5,100 nt of DNA from Planctomycetaceae bacterium (GTDB lineage: Bacteria > Planctomycetota > Planctomycetia > Planctomycetales > Planctomycetaceae): positions 1 through 5,100 of the forward strand of contig JAESQE010000080.1 in the NCBI GenBank assembly GCA_016765335.1, read 5' to 3'. The notes below the pieces were generated by a model. That model was not told the origin of the DNA. It did no database searches and saw nothing but the letters and a program-made list of their open reading frames with translations. The position numbers and the translations under genes are program-made. The first letter of the stretch is position 1. Every line of letters begins with the position of its first letter. This document shows, piece after piece, positions 1 through 5,100 of the stretch.

Positions 1-491
1 TACGGCAGCATTCCATCGGCACCGTTACCAAGTAACTTAGAGACCATCGAACCAAATGAGGGCCAGCCGCCACCCGGTTCTTTATCTTCGCTACGTCCTC
101 CGGCGCGACCGGTGTAACACTGAAATGATTCGTGTCGATTTTCCATACCGACCAGCGACCGGACAACCGAAAACTTGTCTGCAATACTCGAAAGTTTCGG
201 AAGCAATTCGCAAAACTGAGTTCCAGGAATCTTTGTACTGATTGGTGCAAACGAACCACGAACTTCATACGGGGCATCTGGTTTTGGATCAAATGTTTCG
301 TGCTGAGTTGGTCCGCCAGGCAGATAGACGATGACGACAGACTGTTCTCGTTTTGCCGATCCGTTCGCTTCTGCTTTGAGTATGTGCGGCAACGCAAGAC
401 CACCCAGGCCCAGAGAGCCAACTTGCAACAGGTTACGACGCGAAATTCCATCACAATGGGACATCGTTTGACGATCAAAGAGAGTTAGCAC
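1..491 (-). CDS. DUF1501 family Tat-exported protein, N-terminal part (runs off left edge)
   Basis: Reading the minus strand from GTG at 491 gives 163 uninterrupted codons to the window edge, so the C-terminal part is missing. The N-terminus reads (M)LTLFDRQTMSHCDGISRRN, with a twin-arginine motif (residues 18-19), then a glycine/leucine-rich hydrophobic stretch to about residue 39. This is the usual Tat signal layout of planctomycete DUF1501 proteins (PF07394). Family signatures follow: LPGGPTQHETFDPKPDAP (57-74), the IPGTQFCELLPKL segment (88-100), VVRSLVGMENRHESFQCYTG (109-128) and GGWPSFGSMVSKLLG (141-155). DUF1501 proteins belong to the alkaline phosphatase/sulfatase-like superfamily, but no activity is established; the metal-site residues would lie mostly in the missing part. 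The gene is divergent from the cytochrome-like gene at 1191 and begins a leftward unit. I chose GTG 491 over ATG 464 because it restores the family's usual N-terminus and has a well-placed ribosome binding site. Family assignment is confident; function is not. Confidence 0.93.
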   Translation of the reverse strand, partial: MLTLFDRQTMSHCDGISRRNLLQVGSLGLGGLALPHILKAEANGSAKREQSVVIVYLPGGPTQHETFDPKPDAPYEVRGSFAPISTKIPGTQFCELLPKLSSIADKFSVVRSLVGMENRHESFQCYTGRAGGRSEDKEPGGGWPSFGSMVSKLLGNGADGMLP

Positions 492-498
492 TCAAAAT

Positions 499-503
499 TC
501 CTC
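499..503 (-). promoter_or_regulatory. Shine-Dalgarno GAGGA deciding the GTG start of the DUF1501 gene
   Basis: On the minus strand GAGGA (503 to 499) is followed by a 7-nt spacer and then GTG at 491-489. An in-frame TGA occupies 494-492, directly before the GTG, so translation cannot begin further upstream. The alternative ATG at 464-462 has no comparable purine-rich site in front of it. This supports the GTG start. Confidence 0.7.
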
Positions 504-696
504 ACTGCAAAATAAAATGGAATGAGTATGGTAAAGTTATTGATGATTGAACAATATACGATTACCAGATGATAATTGAGCTGTCCTGCATGGTAAAGAT
601 AGAATCGTCATTTTACGGTTAATGTTTTCTTTAGGCAATAATATTTTCTTGGCATCTGTTTCAATATTGAATCAAAAAGATCTCCGAGTACTAGTA

Positions 697-730
697 GGGA
701 ACCTCTATTGATTGAACCCCAGAGGTTCTC
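697..730. repeat. Inverted repeat / hairpin, 10-bp stem
   Basis: GGGAACCTCT (697-706) is followed by a 14-nt loop and AGAGGTTCTC (721-730). Nine of the ten pairs are Watson-Crick and one (698/729) is G-T. There is no downstream T tract on either strand, so it is not a standard intrinsic terminator. The half-site GAACCTCT recurs at 3465-3472 beside the second copy of the C-rich repeat, with an imperfect partner at 3572-3580. It could be part of a mobile repeat unit or a regulatory site; the sequence does not decide. Confidence 0.5.
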
Positions 731-751
731 GAATACCGTTTGGTTATAAAA

Positions 752-802
752 AACAGTTCAAAAACCCCCTTTAGCTCCCCCTTCGTAAGGGGGAGGACCA
801 AT
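752..802 (+). repeat. C-rich palindromic dispersed repeat, copy 1
   Basis: The core has two C5 tracts 7 nt apart (765-769 and 777-781), then CGT and a G5 tract. CTCCCCCTT (775-783) and AAGGGGGAG (787-795) form a perfect 9-bp stem with a 3-nt loop. The 28-nt core at 762-789 matches the reverse complement of 3489-3516 at 26 of 28 positions, and weaker similarity continues on both sides. C-rich palindromes of this look are scattered between genes in many bacteria and are often mistranslated as short hypothetical proteins. The minus-strand frame through it reads LVLPLTKGELKGVFELFF, which I regard as such an artefact. There is no transposase nearby, so a REP- or MITE-like element is the best description. 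Confidence 0.75.
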
Positions 803-1123
803 TGACAGATGTTCCCTGTAGTCAGATGATAGGTTGTGCCGCAGTGCTGTCTCCACATTCCTGTTTGAAATATGTTTCCGTTTATTGTGGCAGTGAGATT
901 GGTAACACGGGTCGATACTCCATTAAGGGGATGCAATGACCTTGCGGATTGTGTTCGTATGGATACTTCCCGGTGTCGTTGTTGTGGTCAATTTGAAGCG
1001 AAACAGACGAACCGTTGTATTCGTAAAATTGAACAATCGAGTATACCACAAGACAAAAAGGGTTGACAGATCCTTATCCGTAAGCCAATCTAAAACTAAG
1101 TTTTATATACGGTGAAGCATCGG

Positions 1124-1138
1124 ACACATCCTATGTGT
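1124..1138. repeat. Short palindrome upstream of the cytochrome-like gene
   Basis: ACACAT (1124-1129), loop CCT, ATGTGT (1133-1138) is a perfect 6-bp inverted repeat 52 nt before the ATG at 1191. It may be a small leader hairpin or a protein-binding site. A palindrome this short can also arise by chance. Confidence 0.25.
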
Positions 1139-1190
1139 GACCAACTTCGTGCCGTACCCACCTTGCTGTTCCTCGCCTGAAGTACCTGCC

Positions 1191-3461
1191 ATGAATAGAG
1201 TGTCATCCAATTTGATAGCTCGTGGTGTCTTAACACGCCTCAAACAGATGAGCCTGAATGCAGTCATTATACTGTCTGCATTCACAACATCTGTGTGTGG
1301 ACAATTACATGCAGCTGATAACGATTCGGTTGTCAGCTTCGTGAATCACGTTGTTCCAGTGCTTACAAAAGCTGGTTGTAATGGCGGCTCCTGCCATGCA
1401 AAAGCAGGAGGAGGCCAGAATGGTTTTCAGTTATCATTGCTGGGCTTTGAAACTGATGATGATTACGAAAGTATTGTGCTGCAAGATCGTGGTCGTCGCG
1501 TGTTTCCAGCTTCTCCTGGTCAAAGTCTGATACTGACTAAGGGATCGGGAAAAGTCTCTCATGGGGGCGGGACACGATTGGTTCAGGGGTCTGCTGAGTA
1601 CGAAGTGATTCGCCGCTGGATTGAGCAGGGCATGCAGCTAAGTATCGATGCTGATCCGGAATTTATAAGCTTAGAAGTTGAGCCTGCTTCTGGGCTTGTT
1701 CAACGTGGTGGTGAACAGCAACTTCAAGTGGTTGCAAAATATTCAGACGGAAGCATTCGTGACGTAACTCCGCTGGCACTTTATGAATCCAACACCGAAG
1801 CGATGGCGCAGGTTAGTGAAGCTGGTTTAGTGCGAGTTTCAGATATCCCAGGCAAAGCTGCGGTAATGGTTCGTTATCAAGGACGGGTTGCAGTCTTTAC
1901 TGCATCGGTTCCCTTAGGAGTTCCAGTTGATAACTTGCCTGAAATTCGAAACTTTGTGGATGAAAATGTTTTTGCGAATCTAAAAGAAATTGGCATTCCA
2001 CCTTCAGCAGTATGTGATGACGCAACTTTTCTAAGACGAGTTTCGTTAGATATCGCTGGTCGGTTACCGACAATTGAAGAGACGAAAATATTCTTAGCTG
2101 ATGAAAATCTCGCGAAAAGAGATCAGAAAATAGATGCTTTGTTGCGAAGCTCGCAATACGCAGATTACTTCGCCAGTAAGTGGGTGCCTTTGCTAAAAAA
2201 CCGTCGAGATGCAACCAGCGACATGACTGCAAACTTCGCATTTCATGCCTGGATGAGAGACAGTCTTCTGACCAATGTTCCTTATGATCAAATTGTGCGA
2301 GAGCTGTTGGCTGCCACTGGGACAATTGTCGAAAATCCTCCCGTTGCGTGGTACAAGCGAGTTAAGGATCCTAAAAATCAGTTGGAGGATATCGCGCAGC
2401 TGTTTCTAGGCGTAAGGATGCAGTGTGCTCAGTGTCATCATCATCCGTTTGAACGCTGGAGCCAAGACGATTATTACAGCTTTGCAGCATTTTTTAATCA
2501 AATAGGACGCAAACCGACTGCCACTGCCGGCGAAGATTTGATTTTTCATAAACGTGGCATCGCAAAAGCCAAAAATGTTCGAAGTGGTGTGATGTTAACT
2601 CCAGTTGCGCTGGGAGATGATGTTGGAAAGATTCCCGCTGGAGAAGATCCACGATTACGATTAGCAAAGTGGATGAGTGCGCCAGAAAATCCATTCTTTG
2701 CCAAAGCATTGGTTAATCGATACTGGAAGCACTTCTTCAAACGCGGTCTGATTGAACCTGAAGACGACATTCGTGATACGAATCCTCCTACGAATCCTAA
2801 ATTGCTGGCAGCATTGGAAGCTCATTTCATCAGCAGTGGCTTCGATCTGAAGGAACTGGTTCGAGTAATTACCAGTTCCCATGCGTATCAGTTATCCGCG
2901 GTTCCGAATGAACATAATCTAGTTGATGTGCAAAACTATTCACGGTTTTATCCTCGCAGGATGCAAGCCGAAGTGATGTTAGATGCGGTCGATGATTTAA
3001 CTGGAGCAACAACTCGGTTTGCCAACCTCCCGGCTGGAACCCGTGCCATTGCTTTGCCGGATAACAGCTACAATAAATCTTCTGCTTTCTTAAAAGTGTT
3101 TGGCAGACCCAACAGCACCAGCGTGTGTGAATGCGAACGGGTGCAGTCATCAGGTTTATCACAAAGTTTGTATTTCATTAACTCAGCCGAGTTGAAAAGT
3201 AAGTTGGCATTTTCCAGTGGTCGAGCAGCAAATCTATTGAAAGATAAACGCAGCGATGAAGAAAAAATCAATGAATTATACCTCGTAGCATTTTCTCGTC
3301 CCCCGCGTGAATCGGAATTGAAATTCGCGATAGACTATTTGAAGGCTCCGCTCAAAGATTCAAAAGGTCAGGATGTGCCTTCAGCAAAAGCCGCTCAACA
3401 AAATTGGCAAGATTTGATCTGGGCATTAATTAACACTAAAGAGTTTATGTTTCATCACTAA
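1191..3461 (+). CDS. Exported cytochrome-like protein: PSCyt1-like segment, Big_2, DUF1549, DUF1553
   Basis: The gene is complete (756 aa) with typical planctomycete architecture. Residues 1-41 are a signal peptide: a basic n-region, hydrophobic SLNAVIILSAFTTSVC, then LHA/AD. Residues 45-155 form the N-terminal cytochrome-like segment, with CNGGSCH (63-69) and a GFQLSLLGF signature. Residues 161-240 are a Big_2-type Ig-like domain (YSDGSIRDVT, then GKAAVMVRYQG). Residues 253-439 are DUF1549/PSCyt2 (FLRRVSLDIAGRLPT; CAQCHHHPF at 412-420, a canonical CXXCH). Residues 486-752 are DUF1553/PSD1 (NPFFAKALVNRYWKHFFKRG; CECER at 646-650; the C-terminus is LIWALINTKEFMFHH). The family is predicted to be periplasmic or cell-surface and haem-binding, but its substrate is unknown. 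ATG 1191 is preferred: the frame extends back to GTG 1137, but those 18 residues precede the signal peptide and are proline/cysteine-rich. Only a weak GAAG (1179-1182) precedes ATG 1191, so the exact start is uncertain; ATG 1248 is also possible. Confidence 0.95.
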   Translation: MNRVSSNLIARGVLTRLKQMSLNAVIILSAFTTSVCGQLHAADNDSVVSFVNHVVPVLTKAGCNGGSCHAKAGGGQNGFQLSLLGFETDDDYESIVLQDRGRRVFPASPGQSLILTKGSGKVSHGGGTRLVQGSAEYEVIRRWIEQGMQLSIDADPEFISLEVEPASGLVQRGGEQQLQVVAKYSDGSIRDVTPLALYESNTEAMAQVSEAGLVRVSDIPGKAAVMVRYQGRVAVFTASVPLGVPVDNLPEIRNFVDENVFANLKEIGIPPSAVCDDATFLRRVSLDIAGRLPTIEETKIFLADENLAKRDQKIDALLRSSQYADYFASKWVPLLKNRRDATSDMTANFAFHAWMRDSLLTNVPYDQIVRELLAATGTIVENPPVAWYKRVKDPKNQLEDIAQLFLGVRMQCAQCHHHPFERWSQDDYYSFAAFFNQIGRKPTATAGEDLIFHKRGIAKAKNVRSGVMLTPVALGDDVGKIPAGEDPRLRLAKWMSAPENPFFAKALVNRYWKHFFKRGLIEPEDDIRDTNPPTNPKLLAALEAHFISSGFDLKELVRVITSSHAYQLSAVPNEHNLVDVQNYSRFYPRRMQAEVMLDAVDDLTGATTRFANLPAGTRAIALPDNSYNKSSAFLKVFGRPNSTSVCECERVQSSGLSQSLYFINSAELKSKLAFSSGRAANLLKDKRSDEEKINELYLVAFSRPPRESELKFAIDYLKAPLKDSKGQDVPSAKAAQQNWQDLIWALINTKEFMFHH

Positions 3462-3475
3462 AGCGAACCTCTCAT

Positions 3476-3526
3476 ATTTGTTCTCTCGCTTACGAAGGGG
3501 GAGTTAGAGGGGGTTTATAACTATTC
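3476..3526 (-). repeat. C-rich palindromic dispersed repeat, copy 2 (inverted, partly decayed)
   Basis: This is the reverse-complement relative of the repeat at 752-802. Core 3489-3516 matches at 26 of 28 positions and keeps the two G5 tracts (3497-3501 and 3509-3513) 7 nt apart. The opposite arm is altered: the C5 tract is replaced by CTCTCG, so the hairpin is imperfect. Similarity to copy 1 may run on to about 3453, over the stop codon of the preceding gene, with a small gap. It sits in the 179-nt gap between the cytochrome-like gene and the PPC gene and has no T tract that would make it a terminator. Confidence 0.7.
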
Positions 3527-3533
3527 TCATTAC

Positions 3534-3550
3534 GATAAAATAGTTTTATC
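3534..3550. repeat. AT-rich inverted repeat before the PPC gene
   Basis: GATAAAA (3534-3540), loop TAG, TTTTATC (3544-3550) is a perfect 7-bp palindrome 90 nt upstream of the PPC gene start. Six of its seven pairs are A-T, and the next bases (AGACTCC) are not a T tract, so it is a poor terminator. An operator or a chance AT-rich palindrome are the alternatives. Confidence 0.4.
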
Positions 3551-3626
3551 AGACTCCGGATTTTAATTCTCAGAGGTTTCCAAAAGAACTCTATCGATAC
3601 AAACTTCAGGCCTCAAACCCCTGTGC

Positions 3627-3630
3627 AGGA
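3627..3630 (+). promoter_or_regulatory. Ribosome binding site AGGA of the PPC-domain gene
   Basis: AGGA at 3627-3630 lies 10 nt before ATG 3641, a somewhat long but acceptable spacing. The frame is open further upstream and includes a GTG at 3623. That GTG would remove this site from use and add only six residues, so ATG 3641 is preferred. Confidence 0.45.
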
Positions 3631-3640
3631 TTATTGTGAT

Positions 3641-5100
3641 ATGCAAAATGAACCCCGCTTCTACTCTCGGATTAATACATCCCAATCTACGCTGCCAGCC
3701 AGCCAGCTTGGTATTGGAAAACGTGCTTTGATCCGCACACTGATGCTGATGACCGTTATCAGTTTGGGGATCAATATTAATGAATCAAGTCTTCAAGCAC
3801 AGTCAGTCATCTTGCCTGCACCTCGTTTGCTAACAATGTTTCCGATGGGTGTGCAATCAGGTAAAACTGTTGAAGTAAAAATATCCGGTGATTATTTAGA
3901 GGATATTGAATCTCTAAACTTTTCCTCTCCAAAAATTACTGCAACTCCAGTTGTTGATAGTCAGGGAAATGTTGTTGATAAGAAATTCACCGTGACGATT
4001 GCAGCTGGCTGCTCGCCCGGTGTTTATGAAGCCTGGGTGATGACACGCTTAGGAGTTTCGTCTTGCCGTGTGTTTTCTGTTGGCACGCTTCCGGAAGTTA
4101 CTTTGGATAAACCAAGCATCACAATTGAAACTGCCAAACCTCTTGTGATTGATACCATTTGTAATGCAGTGATGACCGCGCAGGCGATTAACTATTATTC
4201 ATTCCCAGCCGAAAAAGGACAACGAATTATTATCGATTGTGCAGCGAAGGGAATCGATTCTAAGATGCAACCGGTTATCATTTTGTCAGATGCAGATGGT
4301 AACGACTTATTGGTCGAACGGCGTGGCGGTGTGATTGATTTTCATGTGACTGAATCTGCCAGCTATATTGTTAAGGTTCATGATTTGACTTACAAAGGGG
4401 GATCGCCATATTTTTATCGCTTGGCTTTGCAGTTGACCGACGAGAAAGCTTCGATTTCGCGGTTACCTTCTATCAAACAAGTGAATTCATTCTCATGGCC
4501 TCCAGTCGGATTGACGGATGATTCTGTTCAAGCCGAAATTGAACCTAATAACGAGATCGAGCAGGCTCAGACAATTACGCTTCCTGCTGATATTACAGGG
4601 CAATTTTATCCAGCCGCAGATGTGGATGTGTTTCACTTCAATGCGAAAAAAGGCGAAGTCTGGTGGGTTGAAGTTGCTTCGCAGCGATTAGGTTTGAAGA
4701 CAGATCCTTCGGTCTTTGTTCAACATGTCGGGACAGACAAGGGGCAGGAAGTTCTTACCGATGTTGCAGAATTGAATGACATTGCCAGTCCGATAAAGGT
4801 TTCCAGCAATGGGTATTCCTACGATGGCCCTCCCTACAACGCGGGTTCGAGTGATATCAACGGAAAAATTGTAATTAAACAGGATGGTTTGCACCGGTTG
4901 CAAATTACTGATTTGTTTGGTGGTACTCGTAGTAATCCCGATAATAGATATCGATTAATTCTCCGCAAAGCTCAGCCTGATTTTTCTGTTGTCGGTTGGG
5001 CACTGCATATGAATTTGAGAAATGGTGATCGCAACGCTTTATCGAAACCCCTTGCTTTACGGGGTGGTTCCACGATGGCAATTGAAGTTGTTGTTGTTCG
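3641..5100 (+). CDS. Exported PPC-domain protein with IPT/TIG-like N-terminal domain (runs off right edge)
   Basis: Reading from ATG 3641 gives 486 codons with no stop to the window edge; the C-terminus is missing. A 26-residue polar n-region precedes a signal segment (KRALIRTLMLMTVISLGI, 27-44, likely cleavage near LQA/QS at 53-54). Residues 59-150 resemble the IPT/TIG-like domain common in planctomycete PPC proteins (LLTMFPMGVQSGKTVEVKIS, then SPGVYEAWVMTRLGVSSCRV). Residues about 173-265 form a first PPC-type (PF04151) beta-sandwich: YYSFPAEKGQRIIIDC, PVIILSDADG and SYIVKVHDL. Residues about 298-442 form a second, with the family opening EIEPNNEIEQAQTI, then DVDVFHFNAKKGEVWWVEV and DGLHRLQITD; it carries a long insert at about 362-411. 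A GGSTMAIEVVVV strand opens another domain at the edge. No catalytic motif is seen, so it is probably structural or binding. It lies 179 nt after the cytochrome-like gene on the same strand and may share its transcript. Confidence 0.88.
   Translation, partial: MQNEPRFYSRINTSQSTLPASQLGIGKRALIRTLMLMTVISLGININESSLQAQSVILPAPRLLTMFPMGVQSGKTVEVKISGDYLEDIESLNFSSPKITATPVVDSQGNVVDKKFTVTIAAGCSPGVYEAWVMTRLGVSSCRVFSVGTLPEVTLDKPSITIETAKPLVIDTICNAVMTAQAINYYSFPAEKGQRIIIDCAAKGIDSKMQPVIILSDADGNDLLVERRGGVIDFHVTESASYIVKVHDLTYKGGSPYFYRLALQLTDEKASISRLPSIKQVNSFSWPPVGLTDDSVQAEIEPNNEIEQAQTITLPADITGQFYPAADVDVFHFNAKKGEVWWVEVASQRLGLKTDPSVFVQHVGTDKGQEVLTDVAELNDIASPIKVSSNGYSYDGPPYNAGSSDINGKIVIKQDGLHRLQITDLFGGTRSNPDNRYRLILRKAQPDFSVVGWALHMNLRNGDRNALSKPLALRGGSTMAIEVVVV

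Larger units (their letters stand above)
492..1190. other. Divergent intergenic region, no convincing gene
   Basis: These roughly 700 nt separate the leftward DUF1501 gene from the rightward cytochrome-like gene and must contain both promoters. The left part (about 500-690) is AT-rich and carries a 9-bp direct repeat ATGGTAAAG (528-536 and 590-598). A near-palindromic 10-mer ATTGAACAAT occurs once on each side (546-555 and 1028-1037). The middle holds an inverted repeat (697-730) and a C-rich palindromic repeat (752-802). TTGACA occurs at 802-807 and 1063-1068, but neither has a good -10 box at 16-18 nt, so no promoter is called. Short open frames on both strands (691-936 minus, 872-1066 plus) resemble no family I know and partly translate the repeat. 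I see no RNA gene or riboswitch architecture. Confidence 0.6.

Noticed and set aside
132..488. Plus-strand open frames opposite the DUF1501 gene
   Set aside because: They are antisense to a clear family member on the minus strand; the translations resemble nothing.
775..795. Intrinsic terminator at the perfect C/G hairpin
   Set aside because: No T tract directly follows the stem on either strand, and no gene ends next to it.
691..936. Minus-strand 81-codon open frame
   Set aside because: It translates the C-rich repeat (PLTKGELKG stretch) and the inverted repeat, has no family resemblance, and its composition is unlike the neighbouring genes.
872..1066. Plus-strand 64-codon open frame with several cysteines (CRCC)
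   Set aside because: There is no convincing ribosome binding site, no recognisable family, and the zinc-finger-like cysteines lack proper spacing. Most likely chance.
1063..1109. Promoter with TTGACA at 1063-1068
   Set aside because: No -10-like hexamer at 16-18 nt; TCTAAA (1089-1094) and TATATA (1104-1109) are too far away. Position is plausible but support is insufficient.
1137..1190. GTG start at 1137 for the cytochrome-like protein
   Set aside because: It would add 18 proline/cysteine-rich residues before a good signal peptide, has no Shine-Dalgarno, and lies on a small palindrome. ATG 1191 fits better.
1388..1410. Inverted repeat CTCCTGC / GCAGGAG inside the cytochrome-like gene
   Set aside because: It lies in the codons of the conserved haem-like motif; protein constraint and chance explain it.
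1897..3271. Several minus-strand open frames within the cytochrome-like gene
   Set aside because: Antisense shadows of a complete, well-recognised coding sequence.
4688..4903. Minus-strand 71-codon open frame within the PPC gene
   Set aside because: It is antisense to continuous PPC-domain coding sequence and has no family match.

Overview
This window looks like chromosome from a planctomycete, probably of the Planctomycetaceae/Gimesia type. The evidence is the protein families: DUF1501, PSCyt1-like/DUF1549/DUF1553 and PPC-domain exported proteins are massively expanded and repeatedly co-located in that phylum. GC content looks moderate to low. The genus is an inference and was not tested.

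Layout. (1) Positions 1-491, minus strand: the first 163 codons of a Tat-exported DUF1501 protein that leaves the window on the left. Its best start is a GTG with a good Shine-Dalgarno, not the in-frame ATG 27 nt downstream. (2) Positions 492-1190: about 700 nt of divergent intergenic DNA, AT-rich on the left. It holds a 10-bp-stem inverted repeat, a C-rich palindromic dispersed repeat (copy 1) and short repeated motifs, but no convincing gene. (3) Positions 1191-3461, plus strand: a complete 756-aa exported protein with a signal peptide, an N-terminal CX4CH cytochrome-like segment, a Big_2 Ig-like domain, DUF1549 (with CXXCH) and DUF1553. (4) Positions 3462-3640: a 179-nt gap with copy 2 of the repeat in inverted orientation, plus an AT-rich hairpin. 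(5) Positions 3641 to the end, plus strand: the first 486 codons of an exported beta-sandwich protein with an IPT/TIG-like N-terminal domain and two PPC-type domains. It runs off the right edge.

How they may work together. DUF1549/DUF1553 proteins, DUF1501 proteins and PPC proteins commonly sit side by side in planctomycetes and are all predicted to be exported. Their biochemical roles are not established; c-type haem binding and sulfatase/phosphatase-superfamily relationships are the usual proposals. Here the cytochrome-like gene and the PPC gene are co-directional and could be one transcription unit. The DUF1501 gene is divergent and starts a leftward unit.

No tRNA, rRNA, CRISPR array, transposase or clear intrinsic terminator was seen. 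The main unexplained structure is the pair of inverted related repeats (about 752-830 and 3453-3526) bracketing the cytochrome-like gene. I found no strong candidate for an entirely new system.
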